DNA of 15,108 nucleotides, taken from assembly GCA_018364455.1 (NCBI GenBank), contig JAGZLW010000043.1:1-15108 (forward strand), read 5' to 3'. Made by a program: the position numbers and the translations under genes. The DNA is from Streptococcus mitis (GTDB taxonomy: Bacteria > Bacillota > Bacilli > Lactobacillales > Streptococcaceae). Under the pieces are notes generated by a model. It made no database searches and was not told where the DNA came from. It saw only the letters and a list, made by a program, of their open reading frames with translations. This document shows positions 4,815 to 12,756 of this stretch, piece by piece. Positions within the stretch are counted from its first letter, which is position 1. Each line of letters starts with the position of its first letter.

Positions 4815-5891
4815 ATGGGATATACAGTTGCTGTAGTCGGCGCGACAGGTGCTGTCGGTGCTCAGATGATAAAAATGTTGGAAGAATCAACACTTCCAAT
4901 CGATAAAATCCGTTTACTTGCTTCTGCACGTTCAGCGGGCAAGACTTTGAAATTTAAAGATCAAGATATTACGATTGAAGAAACGACTGAAACTGCTTTT
5001 GAGGGAGTTGATATTGCTCTCTTTTCAGCAGGTGGTTCTACATCAGCAAAGTATGCACCATACGCAGTGAAAGCTGGAGCGGTAGTAGTAGATAATACAT
5101 CTTACTTCCGTCAAAATCCAGACGTTCCATTGGTTGTTCCAGAGGTTAATGCTCATGCACTTGATGCCCACAACGGTATCATTGCCTGCCCTAACTGTTC
5201 AACAATTCAAATGATGGTGGCCCTTGAACCCGTTCGTCAAAAATGGGGCTTGGATCGTATCATTGTTTCAACTTACCAAGCAGTTTCAGGTGCTGGTATG
5301 GGAGCAATTCTTGAGACACAACGTGAACTTCGTGAAGTGTTGAATGATGGTGTAACTCCACGTGATTTGCATGCGGAAATCTTGCCTTCAGGCGGTGACA
5401 AGAAACATTATCCTATCGCCTTCAATGCTCTTCCACAAATTGATGTCTTCACTGACAATGATTACACTTACGAAGAGATGAAGATGACTAAGGAAACTAA
5501 GAAAATTATGGAAGATGATAGCATTGCAGTATCTGCAACATGTGTGCGCATTCCAGTCTTGTCAGCTCACTCTGAGTCTGTTTATATCGAAACAAAAGAA
5601 GTGGCTCCAATCGAAGAAGTCAAAGCAGCTATCGCAGCCTTCCCAGGCGCTGTCCTTGAAGATGATGTAGCTCATCAAATCTATCCTCAAGCTATCAATG
5701 CAGTTGGTTCACGTGATACCTTTGTTGGTCGTATCCGTAAAGACTTGGATGCAGAAAAAGGAATCCACATGTGGGTTGTTTCAGATAACCTTCTCAAAGG
5801 TGCTGCTTGGAACTCAGTTCAGATTGCAGAAACTCTTCATGAACGTGGCTTGGTTCGTCCAACAGCTGAATTGAAATTTGAATTAAAATAG
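4815..5891 (+). CDS. asd: Aspartate-semialdehyde dehydrogenase
   Basis: NADPH-dependent reduction of aspartyl phosphate to aspartate semialdehyde, the branch point to lysine/peptidoglycan and to threonine and methionine. The N-terminal nucleotide-binding loop is VVGATGAVG (8-16). The catalytic cysteine is C128 in CPNCSTIQ, and the substrate arginine and acid/base histidine are R245 and H252 in the stretch RIPVLSAH. At 358 residues it has the normal length for the streptococcal enzyme. The start has AGAGG seven bases upstream. It precedes dapA with a 55-base gap holding a hairpin, so the two are probably cotranscribed with reduced readthrough. Upstream lie its own promoter, a CodY box and the asd RNA. 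Confidence 0.97.
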   Translation: MGYTVAVVGATGAVGAQMIKMLEESTLPIDKIRLLASARSAGKTLKFKDQDITIEETTETAFEGVDIALFSAGGSTSAKYAPYAVKAGAVVVDNTSYFRQNPDVPLVVPEVNAHALDAHNGIIACPNCSTIQMMVALEPVRQKWGLDRIIVSTYQAVSGAGMGAILETQRELREVLNDGVTPRDLHAEILPSGGDKKHYPIAFNALPQIDVFTDNDYTYEEMKMTKETKKIMEDDSIAVSATCVRIPVLSAHSESVYIETKEVAPIEEVKAAIAAFPGAVLEDDVAHQIYPQAINAVGSRDTFVGRIRKDLDAEKGIHMWVVSDNLLKGAAWNSVQIAETLHERGLVRPTAELKFELK

Positions 5892-5902
5892 TCATATCGT
5901 TT

Positions 5903-5922
5903 AGGAGTTCAGATGAACTCCT
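5903..5922 (+). terminator. Weak intercistronic hairpin between asd and dapA
   Basis: AGGAGTTC (5903-5910) and GAACTCCT (5915-5922) form a perfect 8-bp stem with an AGAT loop, followed only by TCTTTG rather than a full U-run. It probably attenuates or protects the mRNA between asd and dapA rather than ending transcription completely. Confidence 0.5.
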
Positions 5923-5946
5923 TCTTTGAAATAGAGAGGTGTTTTC

Positions 5947-6882
5947 ATGTCTTATCAAGATTTAAAAGAGTGTAAAATCATCACAGCCTTTATTACTCCC
6001 TTCCACGAGGACGGTTCCATCAACTTTGATGCTATTCCAGCCTTGATTGAGCATTTATTGGCCCATCATACGGATGGAATTCTTCTCGCAGGGACCACTG
6101 CTGAGAGTCCAACCTTGACCCACGATGAGGAGTTGGAACTCTTTGCGGCTGTACAAAAGATTGTCAATGGACGCGTTCCTTTGATTGCGGGTGTGGGTAC
6201 CAATGATACGCGTGACTCTATTGAGTTTGTCAAAGAAGTAGCGGAATTTGGCGGTTTTGCTGCTGGGCTTGCTATTGTACCATACTATAACAAGCCTTCT
6301 CAAGAAGGGATGTATCAGCACTTTAAGGCGATTGCGGATGCTTCGGACCTACCAATTATCATCTATAATATTCCAGGTCGTGTAGTAGTAGAATTGACTC
6401 CAGAAACCATGCTTCGCTTAGCGGAACATCCAAATATCATTGGTGTTAAGGAATGTACTAGCCTTGCAAATATGGCTTATTTGATTGAGCACAAACCTGA
6501 AGAATTCTTGATCTACACTGGTGAAGATGGAGATGCTTTCCATGCCATGAACCTTGGTGCGGATGGGGTTATTTCTGTTGCCTCTCATACAAATGGGGAT
6601 GAAATGCACGAGATGTTTACTGCCATTGCGGAAAGTGATATGAAGAAAGCTGCAGCAATTCAGCGTAAATTCATTCCTAAAGTCAATGCCCTCTTCTCTT
6701 ATCCAAGTCCTGCTCCTGTTAAGGCGGTTCTCAACTATATGGGATTTGAAGCTGGTCCAACTCGATTACCTCTTGTTCCAGCACCGGAAGAAGATGCTAA
6801 GCGCATTATCAAGGTTGTTGTAGATGGCGACTACGAAGCAACTAAGGCAACTGTAACAGGTGTCTTAAGACCAGATTACTAA
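5947..6882 (+). CDS. dapA: 4-hydroxy-tetrahydrodipicolinate synthase
   Basis: Condenses pyruvate with aspartate semialdehyde, the first committed step of diaminopimelate/lysine synthesis and thus of the peptidoglycan cross-link. It is a (beta/alpha)8-barrel lyase of the NAL family. The Schiff-base lysine is K168 (IIGVKECTS), the catalytic tyrosine Y140 (IIIYNIPGRV), and the threonine pair is T50-T51 (AGTTAESPT). At 311 residues it is slightly longer than the E. coli enzyme. AGAGG lies seven bases before the ATG. It uses the product of asd immediately upstream and ends at a strong bidirectional terminator. Confidence 0.97.
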   Translation: MSYQDLKECKIITAFITPFHEDGSINFDAIPALIEHLLAHHTDGILLAGTTAESPTLTHDEELELFAAVQKIVNGRVPLIAGVGTNDTRDSIEFVKEVAEFGGFAAGLAIVPYYNKPSQEGMYQHFKAIADASDLPIIIYNIPGRVVVELTPETMLRLAEHPNIIGVKECTSLANMAYLIEHKPEEFLIYTGEDGDAFHAMNLGADGVISVASHTNGDEMHEMFTAIAESDMKKAAAIQRKFIPKVNALFSYPSPAPVKAVLNYMGFEAGPTRLPLVPAPEEDAKRIIKVVVDGDYEATKATVTGVLRPDY

Positions 6883-6891
6883 TAAGACAAT

Positions 6892-6926
6892 AAAATCCAT
6901 GACCGCAAGAACGATCATGGATTTTT
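6892..6926. terminator. Bidirectional terminator between dapA and mnmE
   Basis: AAAATCCATGA (6892-6902) and TCATGGATTTT (6915-6925) form an 11-bp stem with a 12-base loop, with T-rich tracts on the plus strand (TTTTTCTTATTTT) and A-rich sequence on the other side. It separates two convergent stops. Confidence 0.85.
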
Positions 6927-6927
6927 C

Positions 6928-8301
6928 TTATTTTCCTAAACAGAATTGGCTAAAGAGTTGGGTAATGAGTTCATCAGGAGCAGCATCTCCAGTGATTTCT
7001 CCGAGGATTTCCCAAGTACGAGTCAAATCAACTTGAAGCAAATCAACAGGCATCCCCAGTTCCAGACCTTCATTAACAGCTTGTAGGCTTTCAACAGCCT
7101 TCTCAATCAAGGAAATGTGACGGGCATTTGACAAGTAGGTTGCATCTTGCTCAACCAAACCAGCATTTTCAAAGAAGAGGTTGTTGATTCTCTCTTCAAT
7201 CTTATCAATATTTTGGTTTTTAAGGACTGAAATACGAATAACGTCTTCAGGTAGTTCCGAAGTTTCAATCGCTTCAGGCAGGTCGGTTTTATTAAGAAGA
7301 ATAATACGGTTTGTATCTTGGCTAATCTCAAGAAGTTGTCTGTCTTGCGCTGTCAGCGGTTCACTGGCATTTAGCACCAGTAGAACTAAGTCAGCTTCCT
7401 TGAGGGCTTTTTTCGAACGCTCAACACCTATTTGTTCCACAATGTCATCTGTTTCACGAATACCAGCTGTATCAATCAATTTGAGAGGAACACCGTTGAT
7501 GTTGACGTATTCTTCAATGACATCACGTGTCGTACCAGCAATATCTGTGACGATAGCCTTGTCCTCACGCAAGAGGTTGTTGAGAAGGCTTGATTTCCCA
7601 ACGTTTGGACGTCCGATGATAGCTGTTGAAATTCCCTCACGGAGGATTTTACCGCGACGGGCTGTTCTAAGGAGATTGGTTAGCAATTGCTCAAACTCCA
7701 TAGTCTTCTCACGGACAACAGCAGTAGTGGCTTCCTCAACATCGTCGTACTCAGGATAATCAATATTGACCTCAACTTGGGCAAGTGTATTGAGGATTTC
7801 TTGACGGGTATTATTGATAAGATCAGAAAGGGAACCATCTAATTGTTTGACCGCAATGTTCATGGCCTTGTCTGTCTTGGCGCGGATGATGTCCATAACG
7901 GCTTCAGCCTGAGTCAAGTCAACACGACCGTTTAGAAAGGCACGTTTGGTAAATTCACCAGGTTCAGCCAATCGAGCTCCTTCACGGATAGCTAGTTGGA
8001 GAATTTCATTGGTCACCGCAATCCCACCGTGGGTGTTAATCTCGATAATATCCTCACGAGTGAAGGTCTTTGGAGACTTCATAGCTCCAACCATAACCTC
8101 GTCCATGACTTTTCCTGTCTGAGGATCAATAATGTGACCGTAGTTGAGAGTGTGACTGGCAACCTTGTACAAGTCTTTTCCTTTAAAAATCTTTTGCGCA
8201 ATAGCAAAACTTTCTGTTCCGCTCAGGCGGACAATACCAATAGCCCCTTCACCTAGTGGAGTAGAGATAGCAGCGATGGTATCAAATTCACGTGTAATCA
8301 T
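6928..8301 (-). CDS. mnmE: tRNA modification GTPase MnmE
   Basis: With MnmG it forms the complex that adds the (carboxymethyl)aminomethyl group to U34 of tRNAs reading two-codon boxes. The order is standard: N-terminal folate-binding domain (1 to about 118), helical domain, inserted Ras-like G domain with GRPNVGKSS (230-238), DTAG (277-280) and NKTD (337-340), and the essential C-terminal FCLGK (453-457). I set the start at the ATG giving MITREFDTIAAIS, with AAAGGA six bases upstream; the longer frame from 8358 adds 19 residues that are not family-like. At 457 residues the length is normal. It is transcribed alone from a promoter at 8359-8387. mnmG is not in the window. Confidence 0.96.
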   Translation of the reverse strand: MITREFDTIAAISTPLGEGAIGIVRLSGTESFAIAQKIFKGKDLYKVASHTLNYGHIIDPQTGKVMDEVMVGAMKSPKTFTREDIIEINTHGGIAVTNEILQLAIREGARLAEPGEFTKRAFLNGRVDLTQAEAVMDIIRAKTDKAMNIAVKQLDGSLSDLINNTRQEILNTLAQVEVNIDYPEYDDVEEATTAVVREKTMEFEQLLTNLLRTARRGKILREGISTAIIGRPNVGKSSLLNNLLREDKAIVTDIAGTTRDVIEEYVNINGVPLKLIDTAGIRETDDIVEQIGVERSKKALKEADLVLLVLNASEPLTAQDRQLLEISQDTNRIILLNKTDLPEAIETSELPEDVIRISVLKNQNIDKIEERINNLFFENAGLVEQDATYLSNARHISLIEKAVESLQAVNEGLELGMPVDLLQVDLTRTWEILGEITGDAAPDELITQLFSQFCLGK

Positions 8302-8329
8302 AATGTTTCCTTTAATAAATAGCTCTTTT

Positions 8330-8347
8330 CTTGGAAATTTTTCCAAG
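8330..8347 (-). other. Leader hairpin of mnmE
   Basis: CTTGGAAA and TTTCCAAG form a perfect 8-bp inverted repeat with a 2-base centre in the untranslated leader between the promoter and the mnmE ribosome site. There is no U-tract and no alternative pairing partner I can see. It could be an mRNA-stability hairpin or a protein site. Confidence 0.4.
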
Positions 8348-8358
8348 TCTCTTTTCAA

Positions 8359-8387
8359 ATTGTAACAAATTTGAACTATTTCTTCAA
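8359..8387 (-). promoter_or_regulatory. Predicted mnmE promoter
   Basis: On the minus strand, TTGAAG (8382-8387), a 17-base spacer and TACAAT (8359-8364), with TG one base before it. It leaves a leader of about 50 bases. Confidence 0.65.
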
Positions 8388-8406
8388 TGGATGCTACTTG
8401 GAGATT

Positions 8407-8435
8407 GAAAAAGCCTAAGCAATTCTGCTTAAGCT
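8407..8435 (-). terminator. Terminator after the tautomerase gene
   Basis: On the minus strand AGCTTAAGCA pairs with TGCTTAGGCT (8412-8421 with 8426-8435, one G-U pair), and the stem is followed by a U-run (CTTTTTC). It lies directly after the tautomerase stop and separates it from mnmE. Confidence 0.8.
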
Positions 8436-8438
8436 AGC

Positions 8439-8621
8439 TTATTTGGTGCGCATTTCTCCTTGTGGGAAGTAAGTTCCTTCTGGCATGTCGTTGATGATGA
8501 CATGAACAGCAGATTGAGGGGCTCCAGTGTTACGGACAACCGCTTCCGTTACTTCCTTAGCAAGAGCCTTCTTTTGCTCGAGCGTGCGTCCTTCAAATAA
8601 ATCGATGCGTACAAATGGCAT
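8439..8621 (-). CDS. 4-oxalocrotonate tautomerase family protein
   Basis: A 60-residue protein of the tautomerase superfamily, whose members assemble from small beta-alpha-beta subunits. After removal of the initiator Met, Pro1 is the catalytic base (MPFVRIDLFEGRT), and the conserved arginine at position 11 of the mature chain is present in EGRT. The C-terminal part (NDMPEGTYFPQGE) resembles 4-OT-like proteins of Gram-positive bacteria. Streptococci have no known catechol pathway here, so the physiological substrate is unknown. The start at 8621 is chosen because Pro must follow Met and GGAGG lies eight bases upstream; the longer start at 8636 would place residues before the catalytic proline. 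It is a single-gene unit with its own terminator. Confidence 0.9.
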   Translation of the reverse strand: MPFVRIDLFEGRTLEQKKALAKEVTEAVVRNTGAPQSAVHVIINDMPEGTYFPQGEMRTK

Positions 8622-8653
8622 AATGGCTTCCTCCACTAGTTTTGATTTCTTCT

Positions 8654-8701
8654 ATTTTACCACATTTTGCCGTTTAAAGCTTAAGAAAATTATGATATAC
8701 T
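8654..8701. promoter_or_regulatory. Divergent promoters for the tautomerase gene and tdk
   Basis: Rightward: TGATATACT (8693-8701) is a strong extended -10 with a poor -35 (TTTAAA, 8673-8678), giving a start near 8708 for tdk. Leftward: TGGTAAAAT (minus strand, 8654-8662) is an extended -10 for the tautomerase. Both lack a good -35. Confidence 0.55.
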
Positions 8702-8743
8702 AGAATGTAGCAAAAATTTAGAAATGGACGTGAAGCAAGAAAC

Positions 8744-9343
8744 ATGGCACAGTTGTATTATCGTTATGGGACCATGAACTCAGGTAAGACGATTGAGATT
8801 CTCAAAGTGGCCTATAACTACGAGGAGCAGGGAAAAAGTGTTGTGATTATGACTTCAGCTCTGGATACTCGTGATGGTGTTGGCTATGTGTCGAGTCGTA
8901 TTGGCATGAAACGCCCTGCCATTGCGATTGAGGAAACAACTGATATCTTCGGCTTTATCCGTGACTTACCAGAAACACCTTACTGTGTGCTGGTCGATGA
9001 GGCTCAGTTTCTCAAACGTCACCATGTTTACGACCTAGCTCGTGTTGTTGATGAGTTAGACATACCCGTCATGGCTTTTGGTTTGAAAAATGACTTTCGC
9101 AATGAACTGTTCGAAGGTTCCAAGTATCTTTTGCTCTTAGCAGACAAGATTGACGAAATCAAGACTATCTGTCAGTATTGTAAGAAAAAGGCAACTATGG
9201 TTTTGCGAACACAGGATGGACTGCCCGTTTATGATGGTGAGCAGATCCAGATTGGTGGAAATGAAACCTATATCTCGGTTTGCCGTAAACATTATTTTGC
9301 GCCAATGATAACCTCTAACAAGGAGCAAAACTATGACAATTGA
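8744..9343 (+). CDS. tdk: Thymidine kinase (type II)
   Basis: ATP-dependent phosphorylation of thymidine in the salvage route to dTMP, acting as a cytoplasmic tetramer. The P-loop is GTMNSGKT (9-16), the Walker B with catalytic glutamate is VDEAQF (E86), and the structural zinc is held by CQYC (C143, C146) and CRKH (C180, H183). The rest of the chain, including the lasso domain, is typical. The C-terminus runs about ten residues past the usual HYF end (APMITSNKEQNYDN) and overlaps the next gene by 11 bases. The start is set by family similarity; the upstream ribosome site is weak. It is the first gene of a nine-gene plus-strand run. Confidence 0.96.
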   Translation: MAQLYYRYGTMNSGKTIEILKVAYNYEEQGKSVVIMTSALDTRDGVGYVSSRIGMKRPAIAIEETTDIFGFIRDLPETPYCVLVDEAQFLKRHHVYDLARVVDELDIPVMAFGLKNDFRNELFEGSKYLLLLADKIDEIKTICQYCKKKATMVLRTQDGLPVYDGEQIQIGGNETYISVCRKHYFAPMITSNKEQNYDN

Positions 9344-9812
9344 ACTAAGAGATGTTACAATGAAAAATTATTTTGATGTTTTGAATTTGGATGTCAAGGA
9401 ATATCAAAAACAATTCATTGCAACCAATGCAATTAGTTTAGCTGAAGCATACGTCTACACTAAAAATGGAGATTTTGTAGCTCCATTGGCAGTTTATGAT
9501 AATGATGCAATTATAGGTTTTGTGATGATAGCTTATGATAAAAAGATCGGAATTAGTAGTGGAAATTATTTACTATTTCGTTTTATGATTGATAAGAATT
9601 TTCAAAATCAAGGATATTTTAAACCAATTATGGATAAAGTACTAGACTATGTTCGGACAGCGCCAGTAGGTTTAAGCAATAAACTTTGGTTGTCTTATGA
9701 ACCAGAAAATGAACATGCAAGATATTGTTACCTCAGTTATGGATTTAAAGAAACTGGGGAAATATCCGAGAACGAAGTAGTAGCAATCTATGATTTAACA
9801 ATTGAGAAATAA
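9333..9812 (+). CDS. GNAT family N-acetyltransferase
   Basis: A 159-residue protein with the GNAT fold: a beta-alpha N-terminus, the strand pair around YDNDAIIGFVMIAY (55-68), the acetyl-CoA strand LLFRFMIDKNF (80-90) and the C-terminal NEHARYCYLSYGFKETGE (127-144), typical of small-molecule or polyamine acetyltransferases. The pyrophosphate loop normally reads Q/R-x-x-G-x-G/A, but here it is QNQGYFKP (91-98), lacking the second glycine. That may alter cofactor binding. The substrate is unknown. The ATG lies inside tdk (11-base overlap) with AAGGAG seven bases upstream, so translation may be coupled. The gene is visibly more AT-rich than tdk and prfA on either side, suggesting separate acquisition. 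Confidence 0.85.
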   Translation: MTIELRDVTMKNYFDVLNLDVKEYQKQFIATNAISLAEAYVYTKNGDFVAPLAVYDNDAIIGFVMIAYDKKIGISSGNYLLFRFMIDKNFQNQGYFKPIMDKVLDYVRTAPVGLSNKLWLSYEPENEHARYCYLSYGFKETGEISENEVVAIYDLTIEK

Positions 9813-9821
9813 GGAGAAAAA

Positions 9822-10901
9822 ATGAACATCTATGATCAACTACAAGCTGTAGAAGACCGTTATGAAGAATTAGGAGAGTTGCTCAGTGACCCGGATGTCG
9901 TTTCAGACACCAAACGTTTCATGGAGCTCTCAAAAGAAGAGGCTTCTACTCGCGATACGGTAACAGCCTACCGTGAGTACAAACAAGTCCTTCAAAACAT
10001 CGTTGATGCCGAAGAGATGATTAAGGAATCAGGCGGAGATGCGGACTTGGAAGAAATGGCCAAGCAAGAATTGAAAGACGCTAAGGCTGAAAAAGAAGAA
10101 TACGAAGAAAAACTAAAAATCTTGCTCCTTCCAAAGGATCCAAACGATGACAAGAACATCATCCTTGAAATCCGTGGAGCGGCTGGCGGAGATGAAGCAG
10201 CACTTTTTGCTGGGGATTTGCTAACTATGTACCAAAAGTATGCGGAAGCCCAAGGGTGGCGCTTTGAAGTCATGGAGGCCTCTATGAATGGTGTCGGTGG
10301 TTTCAAAGAAGTGGTTGCTATGGTTTCTGGTCAATCTGTATACTCTAAGCTTAAGTACGAATCAGGTGCCCACCGTGTGCAACGTGTTCCTGTGACAGAA
10401 AGCCAAGGTCGTGTACATACTTCAACTGCCACAGTGCTTGTCATGCCTGAAGTGGAAGAAGTAGAATACGATATTGATCCAAAAGACCTTCGTGTTGACA
10501 TCTACCACGCATCAGGTGCTGGTGGACAGAACGTCAATAAGGTTGCGACTGCCGTTCGTATCGTTCACTTGCCAACCAATATCAAGGTTGAGATGCAGGA
10601 AGAACGTACCCAGCAGAAAAACCGTGAGAAGGCTATGAAAATCATCCGTGCGCGTGTTGCTGACCACTTTGCTCAGATTGCTCAGGATGAACAAGATGCT
10701 GAGCGTAAATCGACAATCGGTACTGGTGACCGTTCAGAACGGATTCGTACTTATAACTTCCCGCAAAACCGTGTCACAGACCACCGTATCGGCTTAACTC
10801 TCCAAAAACTAGATACCATCTTGTCTGGTAAATTGGATGAAGTTGTGGATGCCTTGGTTCTTTATGACCAAACACAAAAATTAGAAGAATTAAACAAATA
10901 A
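9822..10901 (+). CDS. prfA: Peptide chain release factor 1
   Basis: Recognises UAA and UAG in the ribosomal A site and triggers peptidyl-tRNA hydrolysis. The tripeptide anticodon PVT (190-192, the RF1 PxT form) gives the UAA/UAG specificity and excludes RF2. The catalytic GGQ is at 234-236 in HASGAGGQNVNK; its glutamine is the target of the methylase encoded next. At 359 residues the length is standard, with an N-terminal coiled-coil domain. AAGGAG sits just before the ATG and overlaps the stop of the preceding gene. The stop overlaps the prmC start by one base (TAATG). Confidence 0.98.
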   Translation: MNIYDQLQAVEDRYEELGELLSDPDVVSDTKRFMELSKEEASTRDTVTAYREYKQVLQNIVDAEEMIKESGGDADLEEMAKQELKDAKAEKEEYEEKLKILLLPKDPNDDKNIILEIRGAAGGDEAALFAGDLLTMYQKYAEAQGWRFEVMEASMNGVGGFKEVVAMVSGQSVYSKLKYESGAHRVQRVPVTESQGRVHTSTATVLVMPEVEEVEYDIDPKDLRVDIYHASGAGGQNVNKVATAVRIVHLPTNIKVEMQEERTQQKNREKAMKIIRARVADHFAQIAQDEQDAERKSTIGTGDRSERIRTYNFPQNRVTDHRIGLTLQKLDTILSGKLDEVVDALVLYDQTQKLEELNK

Positions 10902-11737
10902 TGAAATTAGCTCAATTATTTTCAGATTTTGAAGAAGAGTTGATAAGACAAGGAGAGGAAGCTGAAAGCCTCTCTTTTGTCTATCGTAGCTTGAAAAATC
11001 TATCTTTTACAGATTTCGTTTTTGCCCTCCAGCAGGAAGTGACGGAAGGGGAAGAAGTATTTATAAAAGGAATTTTCCAACAGTTAGCAGCTCATAAACC
11101 GGCACAGTATATCATTGGACAGGCAGATTTTTATGGAATGCAGTTAACAGTTGATGAGCGAGTATTGATTCCTCGTCCAGAAACAGAGGAGTTGGTGGAG
11201 CTTATCCTGGCTGAAAATCCTGAGACGAATCTTTCAGTTCTGGATATTGGAACAGGTAGTGGAGCTATTGCTCTCGCCTTAGCAAAAAACAGACCAGATT
11301 GGTCAGTGACAGCAGCAGATATTTCCCAAGATGCTTTAGATGTAGCTAATGAAAATGCTAAAAATCAAAATCTTCAAATATTTTTAAAAAAATCTGACTG
11401 TTTTACAGAAATTTCTGAAAAATATGATATAATTGTTTCCAATCCACCCTATATCTCTCGTGAGGATGAGTCAGAGGTCGGCTTGAATGTTTTGCATTCG
11501 GAGCCTCATCTAGCTCTCTTTGCAGACGAGGATGGCCTAGCTATTTACCGTAGAATTGCGGAAGATGTAAAAGACTATCTCAAATATGGTGGTAAGATTT
11601 ACCTTGAAATTGGATACAAGCAAGGTCAAAGTGTTCCTGAACTTTTTAGGAAGCATCTTCCTGAAAAACGTGTAAGAACACTCAAGGACCAATTTGGTCA
11701 AGATAGGATGGTCGTGGTTGATGATGGACAGGATTAG
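10901..11737 (+). CDS. prmC: Release factor glutamine methyltransferase
   Basis: Transfers a methyl group from SAM to the glutamine of the GGQ motif in RF1 and RF2, speeding peptide release. The N-terminal helical domain (1 to about 85) recognises the release factor. PRPETEEL (91-98) leads into a Rossmann-like methyltransferase with the SAM loop DIGTGSGAIA (115-124) and the catalytic NPPY (181-184) that holds the amide. At 278 residues the length is normal. Its ATG overlaps the prfA stop (TAATG), so translation of enzyme and substrate is probably coupled. It overlaps the start of tsaC by about 17 bases. Confidence 0.96.
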   Translation: MKLAQLFSDFEEELIRQGEEAESLSFVYRSLKNLSFTDFVFALQQEVTEGEEVFIKGIFQQLAAHKPAQYIIGQADFYGMQLTVDERVLIPRPETEELVELILAENPETNLSVLDIGTGSGAIALALAKNRPDWSVTAADISQDALDVANENAKNQNLQIFLKKSDCFTEISEKYDIIVSNPPYISREDESEVGLNVLHSEPHLALFADEDGLAIYRRIAEDVKDYLKYGGKIYLEIGYKQGQSVPELFRKHLPEKRVRTLKDQFGQDRMVVVDDGQD

Positions 11738-12323
11738 ACAAGAGTTGGAAAATGGTGGAGCTGTCGTTCTACCTACAGAGACAGTTTACGGTCTTTTTGC
11801 CAAGGCTCTAGACGAAAAAGCAGTTAATCATGTATACCAGATTAAACGTCGTCCCAGAGATAAGGCACTTAATCTCAATGTTGCCTCTTTAGAGGATATC
11901 TTGCACTTTTCAAAGAATCAGCCAACTTATCTACAAAAGCTTGTCGAGACCTTTTTACCGGGTCCCTTGACCATTATTCTCGAAGCCAATGACCGAGTTC
12001 CCTATTGGGTCAATTCTGGTCTTGAAACTGTGGGATTTCGGATGCCCAGTCATCCTATCACGCTGGATTTGATTCGAGAGACGGGTCCCTTGATTGGACC
12101 GTCTGCCAATATTTCAGGTCAGGCAAGTGGAGTAACCTTTGAACAAATTCTGAAGGATTTTGACCAAGAGGTTCTGGGTCTGGAAGACGATGCTTTTTTA
12201 ACTGGACAGGATTCAACTATCGTGGACTTGTCTGGAGACAAGGTGAAAATCTTACGCCAAGGGGCCATTAAGCGAGAAGATATTCTTGCTCGGTTACCAG
12301 AGGTTTCTTTTGAGGAGGAATGA
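11721..12323 (+). CDS. tsaC: Threonylcarbamoyl-AMP synthase (Sua5/YrdC/TsaC)
   Basis: Makes threonylcarbamoyl-AMP from threonine, bicarbonate and ATP, the first step of t6A37 formation on ANN-reading tRNAs. The YrdC fold signatures are clear: LPTETVYGL (17-25), KRRPRDKAL (42-50) and GPSANISG (126-133). The chain ends at about 200 residues, slightly beyond the YrdC domain, without a full Sua5 C-terminal domain. The start is uncertain: two adjacent ATGs at 11721 and 11724 lie within the end of prmC, and both give the family N-terminus; the longer frame from 11694 adds unlikely residues. No strong ribosome site is visible, so coupling to prmC translation is likely. Confidence 0.93.
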   Translation: MMDRIRQELENGGAVVLPTETVYGLFAKALDEKAVNHVYQIKRRPRDKALNLNVASLEDILHFSKNQPTYLQKLVETFLPGPLTIILEANDRVPYWVNSGLETVGFRMPSHPITLDLIRETGPLIGPSANISGQASGVTFEQILKDFDQEVLGLEDDAFLTGQDSTIVDLSGDKVKILRQGAIKREDILARLPEVSFEEE

Positions 12324-12324
12324 G

Positions 12325-12756
12325 ATGCTCAGAAATTTAAGAGAAACTGATGTGAAAGCTATTTGTGACATTAACCAAGAAGCTTTGGGCTATTCTTTTA
12401 GTCCAGAGGACACAGCTAGTCAACTAGCTAGATTATCTCAGGATTCCCATCATTTCCTACTTGCTTATGAGGATGAAGCTAGTCATGCCTTGCTTGGATA
12501 TGTCCACGCTGAGGTCTATGAATCACTTTATTCTAAGGCAGGATTTAATATTTTAGCCTTAGCAGTTTCACCTCAAGCGCAAGGTCAAGGTATTGGTAAA
12601 AGCTTATTACAAGGGTTGGAAGAAGAAGCAAAAAGACGTGGTTATGGGTTTATCCGCTTAAACTCTGCTGATCATCGTCTGGGTGCTCATGCATTTTATG
12701 AAAAAGTTGGTTATACTTGTGATAAAATGCAGAAACGGTTTATTCGCATCTTTTAG
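12325..12756 (+). CDS. GNAT family N-acetyltransferase, RimI-like
   Basis: A 143-residue single-domain GNAT protein. The acetyl-CoA motif is canonical: LALAVSPQAQGQGIGKSLL (78-95, core QGQGIG), followed by an AHAFYEKVGY helix-strand (121-130). Its target cannot be read from the sequence; relatives acetylate ribosomal protein N-termini, antibiotics or small metabolites. The start is set by GAGGAGG just upstream, which overlaps the end of tsaC; the longer frame from 12286 would read inside tsaC. It begins one base after the tsaC stop codon and is followed by a long hairpin before glyA. Confidence 0.88.
   Translation: MLRNLRETDVKAICDINQEALGYSFSPEDTASQLARLSQDSHHFLLAYEDEASHALLGYVHAEVYESLYSKAGFNILALAVSPQAQGQGIGKSLLQGLEEEAKRRGYGFIRLNSADHRLGAHAFYEKVGYTCDKMQKRFIRIF

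Noticed and set aside
7181..7759. 192-residue plus-strand frame inside mnmE
   Set aside because: It is antisense to the mnmE G domain; the serine- and arginine-rich composition is that of a mirrored reading frame.
8302..8358. Longer mnmE start
   Set aside because: The 19 added residues are not family-like and the ribosome site AAAGGA precedes the ATG at 8301.
9992..10306. 104-residue minus-strand frame within prfA
   Set aside because: Low-complexity serine-rich translation antisense to RF1; no start signal or promoter.
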